Source: Rhizobium esperanzae (GTDB taxonomy: Bacteria; Pseudomonadota; Alphaproteobacteria; Rhizobiales; Rhizobiaceae). Taken from it: 64,000 nucleotides of DNA. The position numbers and the translations under genes are program-made. Shown here piece after piece: positions 27,300 through 35,986 of the stretch (the stretch's first letter is position 1; each line of letters begins with the position of its first letter). Below the pieces are notes generated by a model. It was not told where the DNA came from. It ran no database searches and saw only the letters and a program-made list of their open reading frames with translations. The stretch covers positions 186,001-250,000 of the forward strand of contig NZ_MXPU01000004.1 in the NCBI RefSeq assembly GCF_002204185.1. The letters run 5' to 3'.

Positions 27300-27781
27300 G
27301 CCGCACCTCGCCCGAACAGGATGATCAGCGCCGCCCCCGCAACGACCAGGCCGAGCGCAACCATATCGCAGGTATCGGGATGGCGCTTTTGCAGGCCGAA
27401 CAGCCCCCAGCTGTCGGCCGCGAGGCTGAAGACGACCTGGCCTGCCAGCCCGAGAGCCAGGGTGCCGGAGAGCCCGAGCGGCGAGTTGACCGTCGTCGAG
27501 GTCAGCATGACAGTTGCCGCGCCAGAGAGCCCGCCGAGATAGGACCAGAGAGGCGCCCGCAAGCCCTGTTCCGGCTTTGACCTGCGCCGCCGGTGGACCA
27601 GCAGGAGAAGAATGATGGCTGCGACCATGCCGGTGCCGTGCGCGGTCCAGGACGAAAACAGCGGGCTCCCATAGCGTGCCAGCTCGCCGTTCAGATGCAC
27701 CATGAAGGTCAGGAGCCCGCCCGTGGCGAAAGCCCCGGCAAAATAGATCGGATGCGGATGTCTTGCGGCGTCGATGGTCAT
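27296..27781 (-). CDS. YdcZ-family (DMT superfamily) membrane protein, partner
   Basis: From ATG 27781 (MTIDAARHPHPIYFAG) the product is 161 aa with five helices, matching its downstream partner in length and in the family segment LTFMVHLNGELARYGSPLFSSW. Longer upstream starts add a segment unlike the family. Two YdcZ genes overlapping by ATGA suggest a paired transporter. Confidence 0.82.
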   Translation of the reverse strand: MTIDAARHPHPIYFAGAFATGGLLTFMVHLNGELARYGSPLFSSWTAHGTGMVAAIILLLLVHRRRRSKPEQGLRAPLWSYLGGLSGAATVMLTSTTVNSPLGLSGTLALGLAGQVVFSLAADSWGLFGLQKRHPDTCDMVALGLVVAGAALIILFGRGAA

Positions 27782-27911
27782 TGCAGATCCCGTCAGCGAA
27801 TCGATTGCGGCGGATGTTTTCAGATTGCCACTAAGGCCATTCATCGGCATCGTCAGCAAGACGATTGCCATCACCTGCCAGTTGGCCCCCGCGGCGCACG
27901 GGTTCGATTGA

Positions 27912-28193
27912 TGGCAGCAGGCGTTCTCACGCATCTTCTACGTCTTCAGCGGCGCCGTCGTCGCCGACGGACAGACCTTTACCGAAGGGGAGCAGGGCCT
28001 GCATCAATCCGATGACAGGCTCGAAGCAGAGGCGAAGAGCGCAAGCATCCTGGTCGCCTTTCTGCTCGACCCGAACGCACCGATTGCCAGGGAATGGACG
28101 GTCGGCGACCACCGGAAGATACCGGCGGTCATCGTCATTCGCGCACTTCTGAAATGGCGGAGATTTCGCCAGATATGGCCGCGTTCTTCATAG
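27912..28193 (+). pseudogene. Remnant of a cupin-type (pirin-like) protein gene
   Basis: A 93-codon open stretch starts just after a TGA and has no start codon or ribosome site. It reads FSRIFYVFSGAVVADGQ, then EGEQGLH, SASILVAFLLDPNAPI and GDHRKIPAVIV. The first part has the strand-turn-strand form of a cupin barrel and resembles C-terminal cupin regions of pirin-like proteins. It is probably the 3' end of a lost gene, cut off near the YdcZ genes. The family is a guess from the pattern. Confidence 0.4.
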
Positions 28194-28443
28194 CTGCGGC
28201 CTTGTTCAATGATTACCGCAAGTCGCTTCCGCTTTCGCCAATTGTGCGGTAGCCTGTAGTTTCGTTCACATCGAGCGAAGATTTTCGCTGCGACCCAGAG
28301 GCGCCGCGGGCGGACGAAGTTGCGACCGTCCAGAGTTTCGCAACAGTTTCCGTCAGCCATGATCCGGCTAAAAATGCGATGTGAGCGGAACAAGCATGCC
28401 TGCAATTGGGTTTCGAACCTTAGCGTTCAAAAGGAGGAGCATT

Positions 28444-28668
28444 ATGCCCACGGTTGCTGCGACACCCATCACGCCGCCCGACCAGCACGTTGTCACCGCA
28501 CGCGAGGCTATTGAGCCGCTGTATGAGAAGCTCGAACTGCAAACGGAATCCCTGGTCCTGTCAGCAGCGCTGGAGGCCGGATGGTCCCCTGATGAGGCAA
28601 CGAAGGCACTGGCTGCGCTCAGGCTGCAGGACGCGCTTTCCACTCTGGACGAACAGTCTGGCCAGTAA
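28444..28668 (+). CDS. Small hypothetical protein (74 aa)
   Basis: ATG 28444 follows AGGAGGAGC, an excellent ribosome site. An in-frame ATG 63 bp earlier has none. The product starts MPTVAATPITPPDQHVVTAR and is mostly helical and acidic after residue 18 (EAIEPLYEKLELQ, then EAGWSPDEATKALAALRLQDAL). It is soluble, has no cysteines, and matches no family I know. The gene stands alone. Confidence 0.65.
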   Translation: MPTVAATPITPPDQHVVTAREAIEPLYEKLELQTESLVLSAALEAGWSPDEATKALAALRLQDALSTLDEQSGQ

Positions 28669-29043
28669 GTTCGTCAGGAGTGGCGGCTCCGTCATGGCGG
28701 TAGATCTACCTGTCTCTGCTTCTGAGTTCCCACACACAGGTGGGATGCACGAGTGCTTTGCGCCGTGACCGCGGCACCGGCCTTCGGAGCGATCCTTCAA
28801 TAATCAATTATCCCAGGCAAGTATCGCGGGCGCCCGTTCTTATCCCTTCAAGGCCGGGCACGCCCGAAATGTCGCGATAGCCCCGCAGAATGTTCCCTGT
28901 GCGGACGTTGCGGGCGATGAGGGAACTTTCGAGAATGGCAGCTTGGCGAATGGCTGCGGCCGAACGGGGCCGGAAAACAGACACATTCTCAGCCGGCGGC
29001 TGATGCATGCGCGAAGACGCCACGCAGGCTCTCATGAGCCGGA
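28669..29043. other. Intergenic region without a supported gene
   Basis: These 375 bp lie between the small gene at 28444 and the end of the glucan synthase gene. A leftward 75-codon frame (29035-28808) has no ribosome site and no recognisable sequence. No strong terminator hairpin is seen. Confidence 0.5.
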
Positions 29044-31038
29044 CTACAACGTGCGCGTTCGTCCGAATGACCGCAGCAACAGATTGAGAGAGACGGCAAC
29101 CTTGTCGATGTCGCGAATGTCCCGCGAATATTGGCCGGTGTAGAGTTTGACAATCATGCTGTCGCGAGCAGAGCCGCTGAGCTCGAAATAGAGGTGCAGG
29201 TAATAGGCCTGCTTATCGCCGCTGCGACTGATGCTGCTTCGTCGTTGGGTGACCTGTCCGAGCTCCGCTTTGATCGGGTCGAAGCCGGCGATTTTCAGCA
29301 TCACCGATTTGGATTGAAATCTGGCCATGTTGTGGACGGCAACGACCGCCTTGTCCAGTGCCAGACTGACGATCTGACCGGGGACATCGTCGACGACAGC
29401 GGGCTCATCGAGCTTGAACGCATGAAACAGGCGCCGGGGTTTCTCGAAGCAGATGAGCGACGCGATGAGCAGGACGACGATATTGATCCCTGACCACCAA
29501 GCTGCGACCGGCGAAAACTGGCCTTGCACATGCGACGTTTCCGGCACGACGTTGAGCAGCAGACCGAAGACGGTGATCGAGATCATGCCTGCGATCCAAG
29601 CGAAGCTGTAGCGGTCGAACTGGTTCGCCTCGTTGCCACTGCCCTTCGGCGTCACCCTAAACGGCTTGCCAAACGGTCTCACCAGGCTGGAGACCACTGT
29701 CGGCAGCATGCGGAATGTCGCAAAGGTCCCGACGGCGCTGGAAACAACAGGCAGATAACGCGTCGGCGTGATCCACAGCATAAGCAGGAAATACGCCGCC
29801 AGCAGCGGCACCTGATGCGAGACATAATCGGCTATGTCGGTGAAATAAAGCGGGAGCAGGCCGAACCAAAGATAGACGATAGGGACGAGCAAGATCATGA
29901 AGCGGACCAGATACTGCACCAGCCATGATGCCGGCAGGAACATGATCCTCTGAAAGAGCGTCAAGCCCGGGCCGCGCAGTGGGCCATTATACAGGTAGAG
30001 GGTTTGAATACCGCCCTGGCACCACCGTTCGCGCTGCACAAAATAACCGGTCAGGTTTTCGGCGGCCAGTCCCATCGACAGCCGCTCGTTCAGATAGCGC
30101 GTCTTGTAGCCTTTGTTGAGCATCGACAGAGTGGTCAGCAGGTCCTCCGTGATCGACTCCGTCGGAAACCCGCCGATTGCGTCGACGGCCTTGCGGCGGG
30201 CGATTGAGCATGAGCCGCAGCAGAAACTGACGTCCCAGGCGTCGCGGCTGGGCGCGATCTCGTCGAAGAACAAGCGCTGCTCGTCCGGCCAGATGTTTTC
30301 CAGCCCTAGGTTTGATTGCACCGGATCGACATTGAAGAAATGTTGAGGCGTCTGGACGATGCCGATGCTGTCATCGGAAAAGAAGGGCAGCGTCCGGCGA
30401 AGAAAATGCCGATAAGGAACAAAATCGGCGTCGAAGATCGCAATAAAATCGCCCGAGCTAACCTTCAGCCCATTGTTCATATTGCCCGCTTTGGCATGGC
30501 TGTTGTCGGCGCGCGTGACGTGGATGACGTTCTTTTCTTCGCAATAGGCCTTCAGCCAGTCGCGGCGTTGATCGTCAAGCACATACACCTTCAATTTGTC
30601 GGCAGGATAATCCAGCGAGCGGGCGCCGATGATGGTTCGCTCGAGCACGTCGAGCGGCTCGTTATAGGTGGGAATGAAAACATCGACGGTCGGCAGTTCG
30701 CGCTTATCGCGCGCGAAGAAAACACGACCCAGCCTATCCGCCTCTGCGCTCCGGTCGACATAGCGGCTCATCAATATCAGAAAAAGGATGACTTCGAAGC
30801 AGGCCAGAACCTCGACGGCAAAGAGGATCCAGACCCAGTAGAAACTCGGACCGTCGCTGGGATAGGGAAGCACGGTCTCCGTCAAGCGCCAGAACATATA
30901 ACGCAGTGCGAGTGCTCCGACGAACGCGCATGTCACCGCCCGTGTCCAGCTGTGATGGCGCGACCAATTGAACGGCCCCAGGAAAAAGAACGCCAAAACG
31001 ACAAAGGTCGGAACTAGCGCTACAAGATACTGAACCAC
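29044..31038 (-). CDS. bgsA: Membrane family-2 glycosyltransferase, BcsA/BgsA-like beta-glucan synthase
   Basis: The 664-aa inner-membrane protein has helices at the N-terminus and after residue 345, around a cytoplasmic GT2 domain. The processive-synthase motifs are all present: DD (155-156, VLDDQRRDW), DAD (203-205), TED (297-299) and QRERW (335-339). I see no canonical PilZ domain in the C-terminal 150 residues. Length, partner and missing PilZ fit BgsA of Sinorhizobium meliloti, which makes a mixed-linkage (1-3)(1-4)-beta-glucan under cyclic-di-GMP control, better than cellulose synthase. No bcsB, bcsZ or bcsC homologues are adjacent. The start lies 19 bp inside the upstream gene. Confidence 0.85.
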   Translation of the reverse strand: MVQYLVALVPTFVVLAFFFLGPFNWSRHHSWTRAVTCAFVGALALRYMFWRLTETVLPYPSDGPSFYWVWILFAVEVLACFEVILFLILMSRYVDRSAEADRLGRVFFARDKRELPTVDVFIPTYNEPLDVLERTIIGARSLDYPADKLKVYVLDDQRRDWLKAYCEEKNVIHVTRADNSHAKAGNMNNGLKVSSGDFIAIFDADFVPYRHFLRRTLPFFSDDSIGIVQTPQHFFNVDPVQSNLGLENIWPDEQRLFFDEIAPSRDAWDVSFCCGSCSIARRKAVDAIGGFPTESITEDLLTTLSMLNKGYKTRYLNERLSMGLAAENLTGYFVQRERWCQGGIQTLYLYNGPLRGPGLTLFQRIMFLPASWLVQYLVRFMILLVPIVYLWFGLLPLYFTDIADYVSHQVPLLAAYFLLMLWITPTRYLPVVSSAVGTFATFRMLPTVVSSLVRPFGKPFRVTPKGSGNEANQFDRYSFAWIAGMISITVFGLLLNVVPETSHVQGQFSPVAAWWSGINIVVLLIASLICFEKPRRLFHAFKLDEPAVVDDVPGQIVSLALDKAVVAVHNMARFQSKSVMLKIAGFDPIKAELGQVTQRRSSISRSGDKQAYYLHLYFELSGSARDSMIVKLYTGQYSRDIRDIDKVAVSLNLLLRSFGRTRTL

Positions 31039-32252
31039 AGGCTTTTGACCCAGTTGGATAGGTTGATGCCGTGTTTGGAAAACCGGACCTGCACTGTGCG
31101 TCCCACCTGGCAGGAGTTCGCAAAGTCGTTGTTCATGAAGGATGGATCGAGGCGAACCCGAATGCGGGCATTGCGTTGTGTCGACGGCGGCAAACTGGCG
31201 GCAAAGGAATCGGCCTCGACCGTAGCCGAATTGCCTCTGACGGAAATGACCGTGCCCTTGAAGACATCGCTACGGCCGAACAAGCGCACCTGCGCCACAA
31301 GTCCCGGGTAGATCTCATCGTAATTGACCTCGGGAACAAGGATATCCACGAACAGCTCTCGACAGTCGAGGAGGCGCATCAGCTCGTCGTTCAGCACGAC
31401 GTTCGAACCGTTGACGATACTCCTGGTCCAGACAACACCGTCGAATGGCGCTATTGCGGTTGCGGATTCAAGGCTGCTGACGCGGTCTGCCTCTTTGACC
31501 AGCTGCTTTTGAACTTCGGTGGCGCGTGTCTCGTTTTCCGCTATGCGCGAGTTCAAGTCGTTGATGCGAACGACGACCTCGTCCTCGCGCTGGCGCGAAT
31601 AGGGCACGTCATTTTGCCCATCGCCGAAGACAAAGATACCTTGACGGACCGCATTGAGCCTCTGCTCCAATTGATCGACAGTCAGGTTGCTGATTTCGAC
31701 CTCGCCGCCGGTCGCAGCTCCGGCGGCACGCGCAGCCTCGACCAGCTTCTGCGTCAGAATGCCTTTAGACTCGAGCTGCACCCGCCTGCTCAGGTCGACC
31801 TGCGCGACCAGATCCTGAGCTTGCGACACTTCGACTTTTTTCCTGAGGATTTCGACTTCGCGTTCGAGATTGGCAATGGTGGTCTGCTTGTAGACTTCCA
31901 ATCTGGCAGACAATTCCTCGCGAAGTGCGGAGAGTTCCTCTCGTTCCTTTTTAAGGGCGGCGACGCGGTCGAGCGCCGTGTTGCGATCTGCCTCGAGCGA
32001 AGCGAGGATTGCGCGATTGACACGCGTATTTCTGATTTCCGCGAGGGCTTGTCCCGCTTTGACCGCGCTGCCGGCCTTGAGCGGTTCTTTGGCAATCGTG
32101 CCGTCGATCGGGGCATTAACGACGGCAAACCGCGCGTTGACCGTACCATCAAGGCTGGTAAAGCCGGTAATCGTCGGCAAAGAGACGACCGCCACGAGCG
32201 TCAGGAGCAACAGGCCGACAACGATGCGCGTGATGCGATGGTTCCAGATCAT
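31020..32252 (-). CDS. bgsB: Membrane-fusion (HlyD-type) partner of the glucan synthase, BgsB-like
   Basis: The 410-aa protein has one N-terminal membrane helix (about 9-32), then the two halves of a biotinyl-lipoyl-like domain (VVNAPIDGTIAKEPLKAGSAVKAGQ and SATAIAPFDGVVWTRSIVNG). Between them lies a long coiled coil (about 85-275). A beta-barrel region follows. This is the HlyD/EmrA architecture, expected to carry the growing glucan across the periplasm. Overlap of 19 bp with the synthase gene and the same pairing in S. meliloti bgsBA support the name. Confidence 0.82.
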   Translation of the reverse strand: MIWNHRITRIVVGLLLLTLVAVVSLPTITGFTSLDGTVNARFAVVNAPIDGTIAKEPLKAGSAVKAGQALAEIRNTRVNRAILASLEADRNTALDRVAALKKEREELSALREELSARLEVYKQTTIANLEREVEILRKKVEVSQAQDLVAQVDLSRRVQLESKGILTQKLVEAARAAGAATGGEVEISNLTVDQLEQRLNAVRQGIFVFGDGQNDVPYSRQREDEVVVRINDLNSRIAENETRATEVQKQLVKEADRVSSLESATAIAPFDGVVWTRSIVNGSNVVLNDELMRLLDCRELFVDILVPEVNYDEIYPGLVAQVRLFGRSDVFKGTVISVRGNSATVEADSFAASLPPSTQRNARIRVRLDPSFMNNDFANSCQVGRTVQVRFSKHGINLSNWVKSLWFSIL

Positions 32253-32675
32253 GTTGCCATCCGAAGATATCGCTTTGCAGCCATCGGTCCCTATCGAGCC
32301 GGGACAAACGGATGCAACTCATTCTTGCATAATTTAGCGCATTATAATCTGTAGGCAAGTGATGGTCGCAACGCCGCGACAGAAACAGTTCGGCTCTGTA
32401 GAAAATGCCGCCGAAACTGGCCTGACACCGTATCGGCGCGGCCCCGGGAAAAGGGGCAAGCCGCCCTCACCGGCGCGGCGACTGACTGGATGGGTGGTAA
32501 TGGGGTGCTGGGAAACTGCGCCGCCTCACGTGCTGCCAGAGACAGAAACAGCACAGTTCCACGCCATTTTTCTAATGCGCATCGCATGCAATTTGATTCA
32601 TGCGATGCGCATTAGTTGTTTGTCTTTTGCACGTCGTTATCAAGGGACCGTCGCACACTTCCAGGGCGACAGGCA
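32253..32675. other. Upstream region of the glucan synthase operon
   Basis: These 423 bp lie before bgsB and should hold its promoter. An AT-rich stretch at 32318-32350 is the best promoter candidate. A perfect 17-bp inverted repeat lies at 32572-32615 (listed separately). A rightward 106-codon frame here has no ribosome site and low-complexity sequence and is not accepted. Confidence 0.5.
32572..32615. repeat. Perfect 17-bp inverted repeat with 10-bp spacer
   Basis: CTAATGCGCATCGCATG (32572-32588), spacer CAATTTGATT, and CATGCGATGCGCATTAG (32599-32615) match without error. The rightward strand continues with a T-rich tract (TTGTTTGTCTTTTG). The leftward strand continues with A5, so it is not a standard terminator for the leftward small gene upstream. 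It could be an operator or a small-RNA/terminator structure for rightward transcripts. Confidence 0.7.
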
Positions 32676-32876
32676 TTAATGGGGTCGAAGCCGTTTGGTG
32701 GCGATCAGCATGACGAGATCTTCGGAGGCATCTGCGAGCTCCAACGCCAATTCCGCAGCTGACCATCCGCGTTTCTGCAAACTGACGAGCATTTCCACCA
32801 TCGCAACTTCGACCTCTCGTCTGCAGTTCGAGATCGGCTTCAATTCGATTTGTTTCTCTTCACATGCTGTGGTCAT
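32676..32876 (-). CDS. Small hypothetical protein (66 aa)
   Basis: ATG 32876 (MTTACEEKQIELKPISNCRR) follows GGAGG at five bases, better than the in-frame start 39 bp upstream. The product is soluble and mostly helical (VEVAMVEMLVSLQKRGWSAAELALELADAS). The last part, RGWSAAELALELADASEDLVML, has the rhythm of a short helix-turn-helix or dimerisation helix. No family is recognised. Confidence 0.6.
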   Translation of the reverse strand: MTTACEEKQIELKPISNCRREVEVAMVEMLVSLQKRGWSAAELALELADASEDLVMLIATKRLRPH

Positions 32877-33441
32877 CTTAGCCTCCGTTCTGCCTTCGCA
32901 AGGGCAGCGTTGCAAAAATTCGCCAATGGATTGAAGTGGGAGGGGTTGCGTACAAGCCTTGGCTCAATACGCATGGACACAGACAGCTCTTCGGCTGCGC
33001 GCAACCCCTTCGCCCCTTTATCTGCCGATGTCCGGCCTCAGGGGCGTCTCGCTAGAATGCGAGTAACGGAAATCCGCATGACCGGCGATAGGGCTTTTTC
33101 CTGGCGCCTGAGAGTTGTGCGGCGAAGAATTCCTGGCGTTCGTCGGTGCTCGCACAAAGCGCGCACGAATGGTGCCCCGATAGTTCACGACTATCCTCCT
33201 CTGCTTGCATCTTTTGTTGTGAATAAGTGTCTTATTACGTTGACGGCACTTCGACACTACATAGCACCGGCAGTTAAGTATTTTTGGAATTTCCGAACGT
33301 CCTTCGGAATAACCATTGCCTATTTAGATATAGGAACATGGCGCAATTGTCGTTATCGCCGCATCCTGGAAATTATCGGTCCGTCCATTTCTGCTCGCCA
33401 GGGAATATGATAAGTAGCTTATGCACGCGCTGGAGGAGTGG
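32877..33441. other. Long intergenic region before the AraC gene
   Basis: These 565 bp hold no gene I can support. A 186-codon rightward frame (32850-33410) starts inside the neighbouring gene, lacks a ribosome site and is rich in Arg, Cys and Ser as expected of noise. The right half (33190-33420) is clearly more AT-rich and is the likely promoter region of the AraC gene. Confidence 0.5.
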
Positions 33442-34584
33442 ATGGCTACGGAGTCTGGAGATAAGCCCGCTGCGGGACAGGAATGGCCGGCCCACCTGGA
33501 GCGGCGGCGCTGGCCGCGCGAGCCGTCCCCGCAGAAAGAACATCGGGTGGATGTTGCTCCGGCGCTGGTGCCCTTGCGATTTTCGACGCACGACCTGCCA
33601 CCGAACGAACAGTTCCAGTCCTGGCGATCACACATGGCGCCGCTTGTCGATGTTCATCTGCCGGACGGAAAATCAGAGGACGGCGGTTTTCTCGCGGAAC
33701 AGACGGCCTGGCAGCTTGGCGATATTCTCATCGTCCAGCAGCGAACGCAGTCCTGCAGCTATATCCGCGATCAGGCCATACTGCGATCGAGCCCGATCGA
33801 TCACTGGAACGTCGGCATACTGCGCAGCGGCCGGGCCTGGACCGAGGCCAATCGGCATGTCACCGAGACCGGCCCGGGTGAGATATTTTTCAGGTCTCTT
33901 GGTTATCCGTACCGCGGGCGGATGACCGATTCCGTCGCCGTGCTCGTCTTCCTGCCCTATGAACTGTTGAGCCGTGACGCGCCTCTCCTGCAGAACGCCA
34001 ACAACATCGTCCTCTCCGGCAGTCTGGCTGAATTGCTCGTCAGCTATATCAATGGCCTGGAATCGAACCTGAGCAATCTGACGGTGGAGGAGGTGCCGCG
34101 GATCATCCAGACGATCGGCGATATGGTCGTTGCATGCGCTGCATCGTCCACAAGTTCGGATCGCGGTCAGGAACAGACCAATATGGGGCTGATGGAGCGG
34201 GCCCACCGCTATATTCACCTCAATCTTCATTCAGACAGCTTGACGCCTGAGGTCATGTGCCGTGCGCTGGGGATCTCGCGGACGCGGCTCTACCAATTGT
34301 TCGAAACGAGCGGAGGCGTCTTCAATTACATTCGCAAACGTCGATTGCTGCAGGCCTACGCGGATCTGACCAACCCGACCGACAATAGGCCGATCTCGGA
34401 GATCGCCGAGGCCGCCGGCTTCGACGTTGCGGCCAATTTCACGCGCGCCTTCAGCCATGAATTCGGGCTCAGCCCGCGTGAAGTGCGAAAGACCGTAGCA
34501 ACTGAGCGCCCGGCCATTCCCGCAACACGGCCCACGCGACGTTCTGGGGCAACGATCGGCGATTGGCTAACCCTCGCACGTTGA
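33442..34584 (+). CDS. AraC-family regulator with AraC_binding_2-type sensor domain
   Basis: I start it at ATG 33442 (MATESGDKPAAGQEW), which has GGAGG five bases before it. The ATG at 33421 has no ribosome site. The 380-aa product has an N-terminal sensor domain like those of FeaR/NphR-type activators (DLPPNEQFQSWRSHMAPLVDV onward) and a C-terminal AraC DNA-binding domain (about 265-365; LTPEVMCRALGISRTRLYQLF, then ISEIAEAAGFDVAANFTRAF, SPREVRK). It is convergent with the LacI gene. Its target is unknown. Confidence 0.88.
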   Translation: MATESGDKPAAGQEWPAHLERRRWPREPSPQKEHRVDVAPALVPLRFSTHDLPPNEQFQSWRSHMAPLVDVHLPDGKSEDGGFLAEQTAWQLGDILIVQQRTQSCSYIRDQAILRSSPIDHWNVGILRSGRAWTEANRHVTETGPGEIFFRSLGYPYRGRMTDSVAVLVFLPYELLSRDAPLLQNANNIVLSGSLAELLVSYINGLESNLSNLTVEEVPRIIQTIGDMVVACAASSTSSDRGQEQTNMGLMERAHRYIHLNLHSDSLTPEVMCRALGISRTRLYQLFETSGGVFNYIRKRRLLQAYADLTNPTDNRPISEIAEAAGFDVAANFTRAFSHEFGLSPREVRKTVATERPAIPATRPTRRSGATIGDWLTLAR

Positions 34585-34789
34585 TTTGGGAACGCGCTAA
34601 AAGTAATTGATATTGCTGTGTATTTTCAAAACGATTATGGAGCAGCGTTTGCCTTGCGCCTCCAAGTTCCATAACACATGTTACGCCGGATTCACCCGTT
34701 TCTCCATCCACTCCACCACCACCGTTCAGCTGTGGCAACGCTCAAACCAGACGTAATCATTCGAGGCAGGCAGGAGAGATTCTCGACGC

Positions 34790-35815
34790 CTAATGAGGGT
34801 TAAAGGCGACAGAGCTACGTTCAACCAGCTTGCAAGAGACAACCCGACTGACCGGATAAATCTTCTCGCCCGCTATTAAGTCGTTCAGCCACTTCGCACC
34901 CTCTCGGCCGAGATCGTAATATGGTAACGCCGCTGTGGTCAGCTCCGGCTTCAGCGCCATAGTGACTGTTCGAAAATCGTCAAAGCCGACGATGCTGACG
35001 TCTTCTGGAATCCGCAATCCCAGTGCCATGGCGGCAATGTAGATTTGAATTGCCATTTCGTCGTTGCCGCTCATGATCGCGGTCGGACGGTCGTCTTGTT
35101 TGAGCATTTCGGTCGCTGCCGCAAAGACGTAATTGTTTTCTGCCCCAACAGGCCCATCCATCCCAAGGCTGATAGAGAGGTCGTTCTCTGTGAGACCGAA
35201 TTCGCTTGTCGTTCGGCGAAACGCATCCAGGCGCAGTTCGGCTCCCAATAGGATCGGATTGAGCCGGATGTAACCGATTCTGCGATGCCCCCGTTCAAGG
35301 AGGTAACGGGTGAGATCTCGCGCCCCTTGGTAATCATCGGGCTCGATAGACGGCAGGAGCTCCCTTGTTTGCGGCCGACAATTTATCATCACTGTCGGAA
35401 TGCTGACATCGCCGGTCACCGGGTCCACGATGCGGCGGTACATGGTGACATACAAGACTCCATCAATGCGATGGGACTGGAACATTTTCCAGATTTCCAC
35501 CTCTCGCTCGGAAGAACCACCGGTGTTGGCGATCAGGATGGTTTTCCCATTCGCATTGGCCCAATCCTGAATTCCGCGGACAATATCGACCGAATAAGGC
35601 GTCGTGGAAACATAATCGGTGATAATCCCAAAGGTGTTGGAACGGCTGGATCGTATGAGGCGGGCCGCCATATTTGGGATATAGCCGAGATCGCGAATGG
35701 CTTTTTCCACCCTCTCCCGGGTTTCCTCAGTCACGTAGGGCTCGCCATTGATGACGCGAGAGACTGTTTTATTCGAAACCCCGGCCGCTTTTGCGACGCT
35801 GACGATGCTCACCAT
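34790..35815 (-). CDS. LacI-family repressor of the fructan/difructose-anhydride locus
   Basis: From ATG 35815 (MVSIVSVAKAAGVSNKTVSR) the product is 341 aa, beginning directly with the LacI helix-turn-helix and the hinge helix NMAARLIRSS, followed by a periplasmic-binding-like sensor domain. Longer starts would run back into the operator DNA and are unlikely. The gene is divergent from the ABC-GH91-GH32 operon. Three copies of TGACAACGTCG[AT]CA lie between them, which I take as its operators. It should release them on binding an imported fructose saccharide, but that ligand is inferred. Confidence 0.9.
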   Translation of the reverse strand: MVSIVSVAKAAGVSNKTVSRVINGEPYVTEETRERVEKAIRDLGYIPNMAARLIRSSRSNTFGIITDYVSTTPYSVDIVRGIQDWANANGKTILIANTGGSSEREVEIWKMFQSHRIDGVLYVTMYRRIVDPVTGDVSIPTVMINCRPQTRELLPSIEPDDYQGARDLTRYLLERGHRRIGYIRLNPILLGAELRLDAFRRTTSEFGLTENDLSISLGMDGPVGAENNYVFAAATEMLKQDDRPTAIMSGNDEMAIQIYIAAMALGLRIPEDVSIVGFDDFRTVTMALKPELTTAALPYYDLGREGAKWLNDLIAGEKIYPVSRVVSCKLVERSSVAFNPH

Positions 35816-35859
35816 GTCCACCAATTCTCCTGATGCGGGTCTGTTGTAAACCACACCCA

Positions 35860-35917
35860 TGACAACGTCGACATATTTTTCTGACAACGTCGACAATCGC
35901 GATTGACAACGTCGTCA
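35860..35917. promoter_or_regulatory. Three LacI-type operators at exact 22-bp spacing
   Basis: TGACAACGTCGACA (35860-35873), TGACAACGTCGACA (35882-35895) and TGACAACGTCGTCA (35904-35917) start exactly 22 bp apart, two helical turns. Each has the central CG and near-palindromic arms of LacI-family operators. The third overlaps the -35 box of the rightward promoter. The leftward lacI start is 45 bp away, so the repressor probably also controls itself. Confidence 0.75.
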
Positions 35918-35932
35918 TAGCGCGCCTATGGT
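35903..35932 (+). promoter_or_regulatory. Probable sigma-70 promoter of the ABC-GH91 operon
   Basis: TTGACA (35903-35908) is followed after 18 bp by TATGGT (35927-35932). The -35 box lies within the third operator, so bound repressor would block RNA polymerase. The binding-protein gene begins at 35987 after GGGAGGAATTC. Confidence 0.55.
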
Positions 35933-35986
35933 CCCAGTAATGGAACAGCCTGAGGCAAGTGCTTCCGGCGGAACAGGGAGGAATTC

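Noticed and set aside
28808..29035. 75-codon leftward frame after the glucan synthase gene
   Set aside because: No ribosome site and no recognisable pattern. It may be chance.
32572..32615. Rho-independent terminator for the leftward small gene
   Set aside because: On the leftward strand the stem is followed by A residues, not T, and the stem is not especially GC-rich at its base.
32850..33410. 186-codon rightward frame in the region before the AraC gene
   Set aside because: It begins inside the neighbouring gene region, has no ribosome site, and has an Arg/Cys/Ser-rich, non-protein-like sequence.
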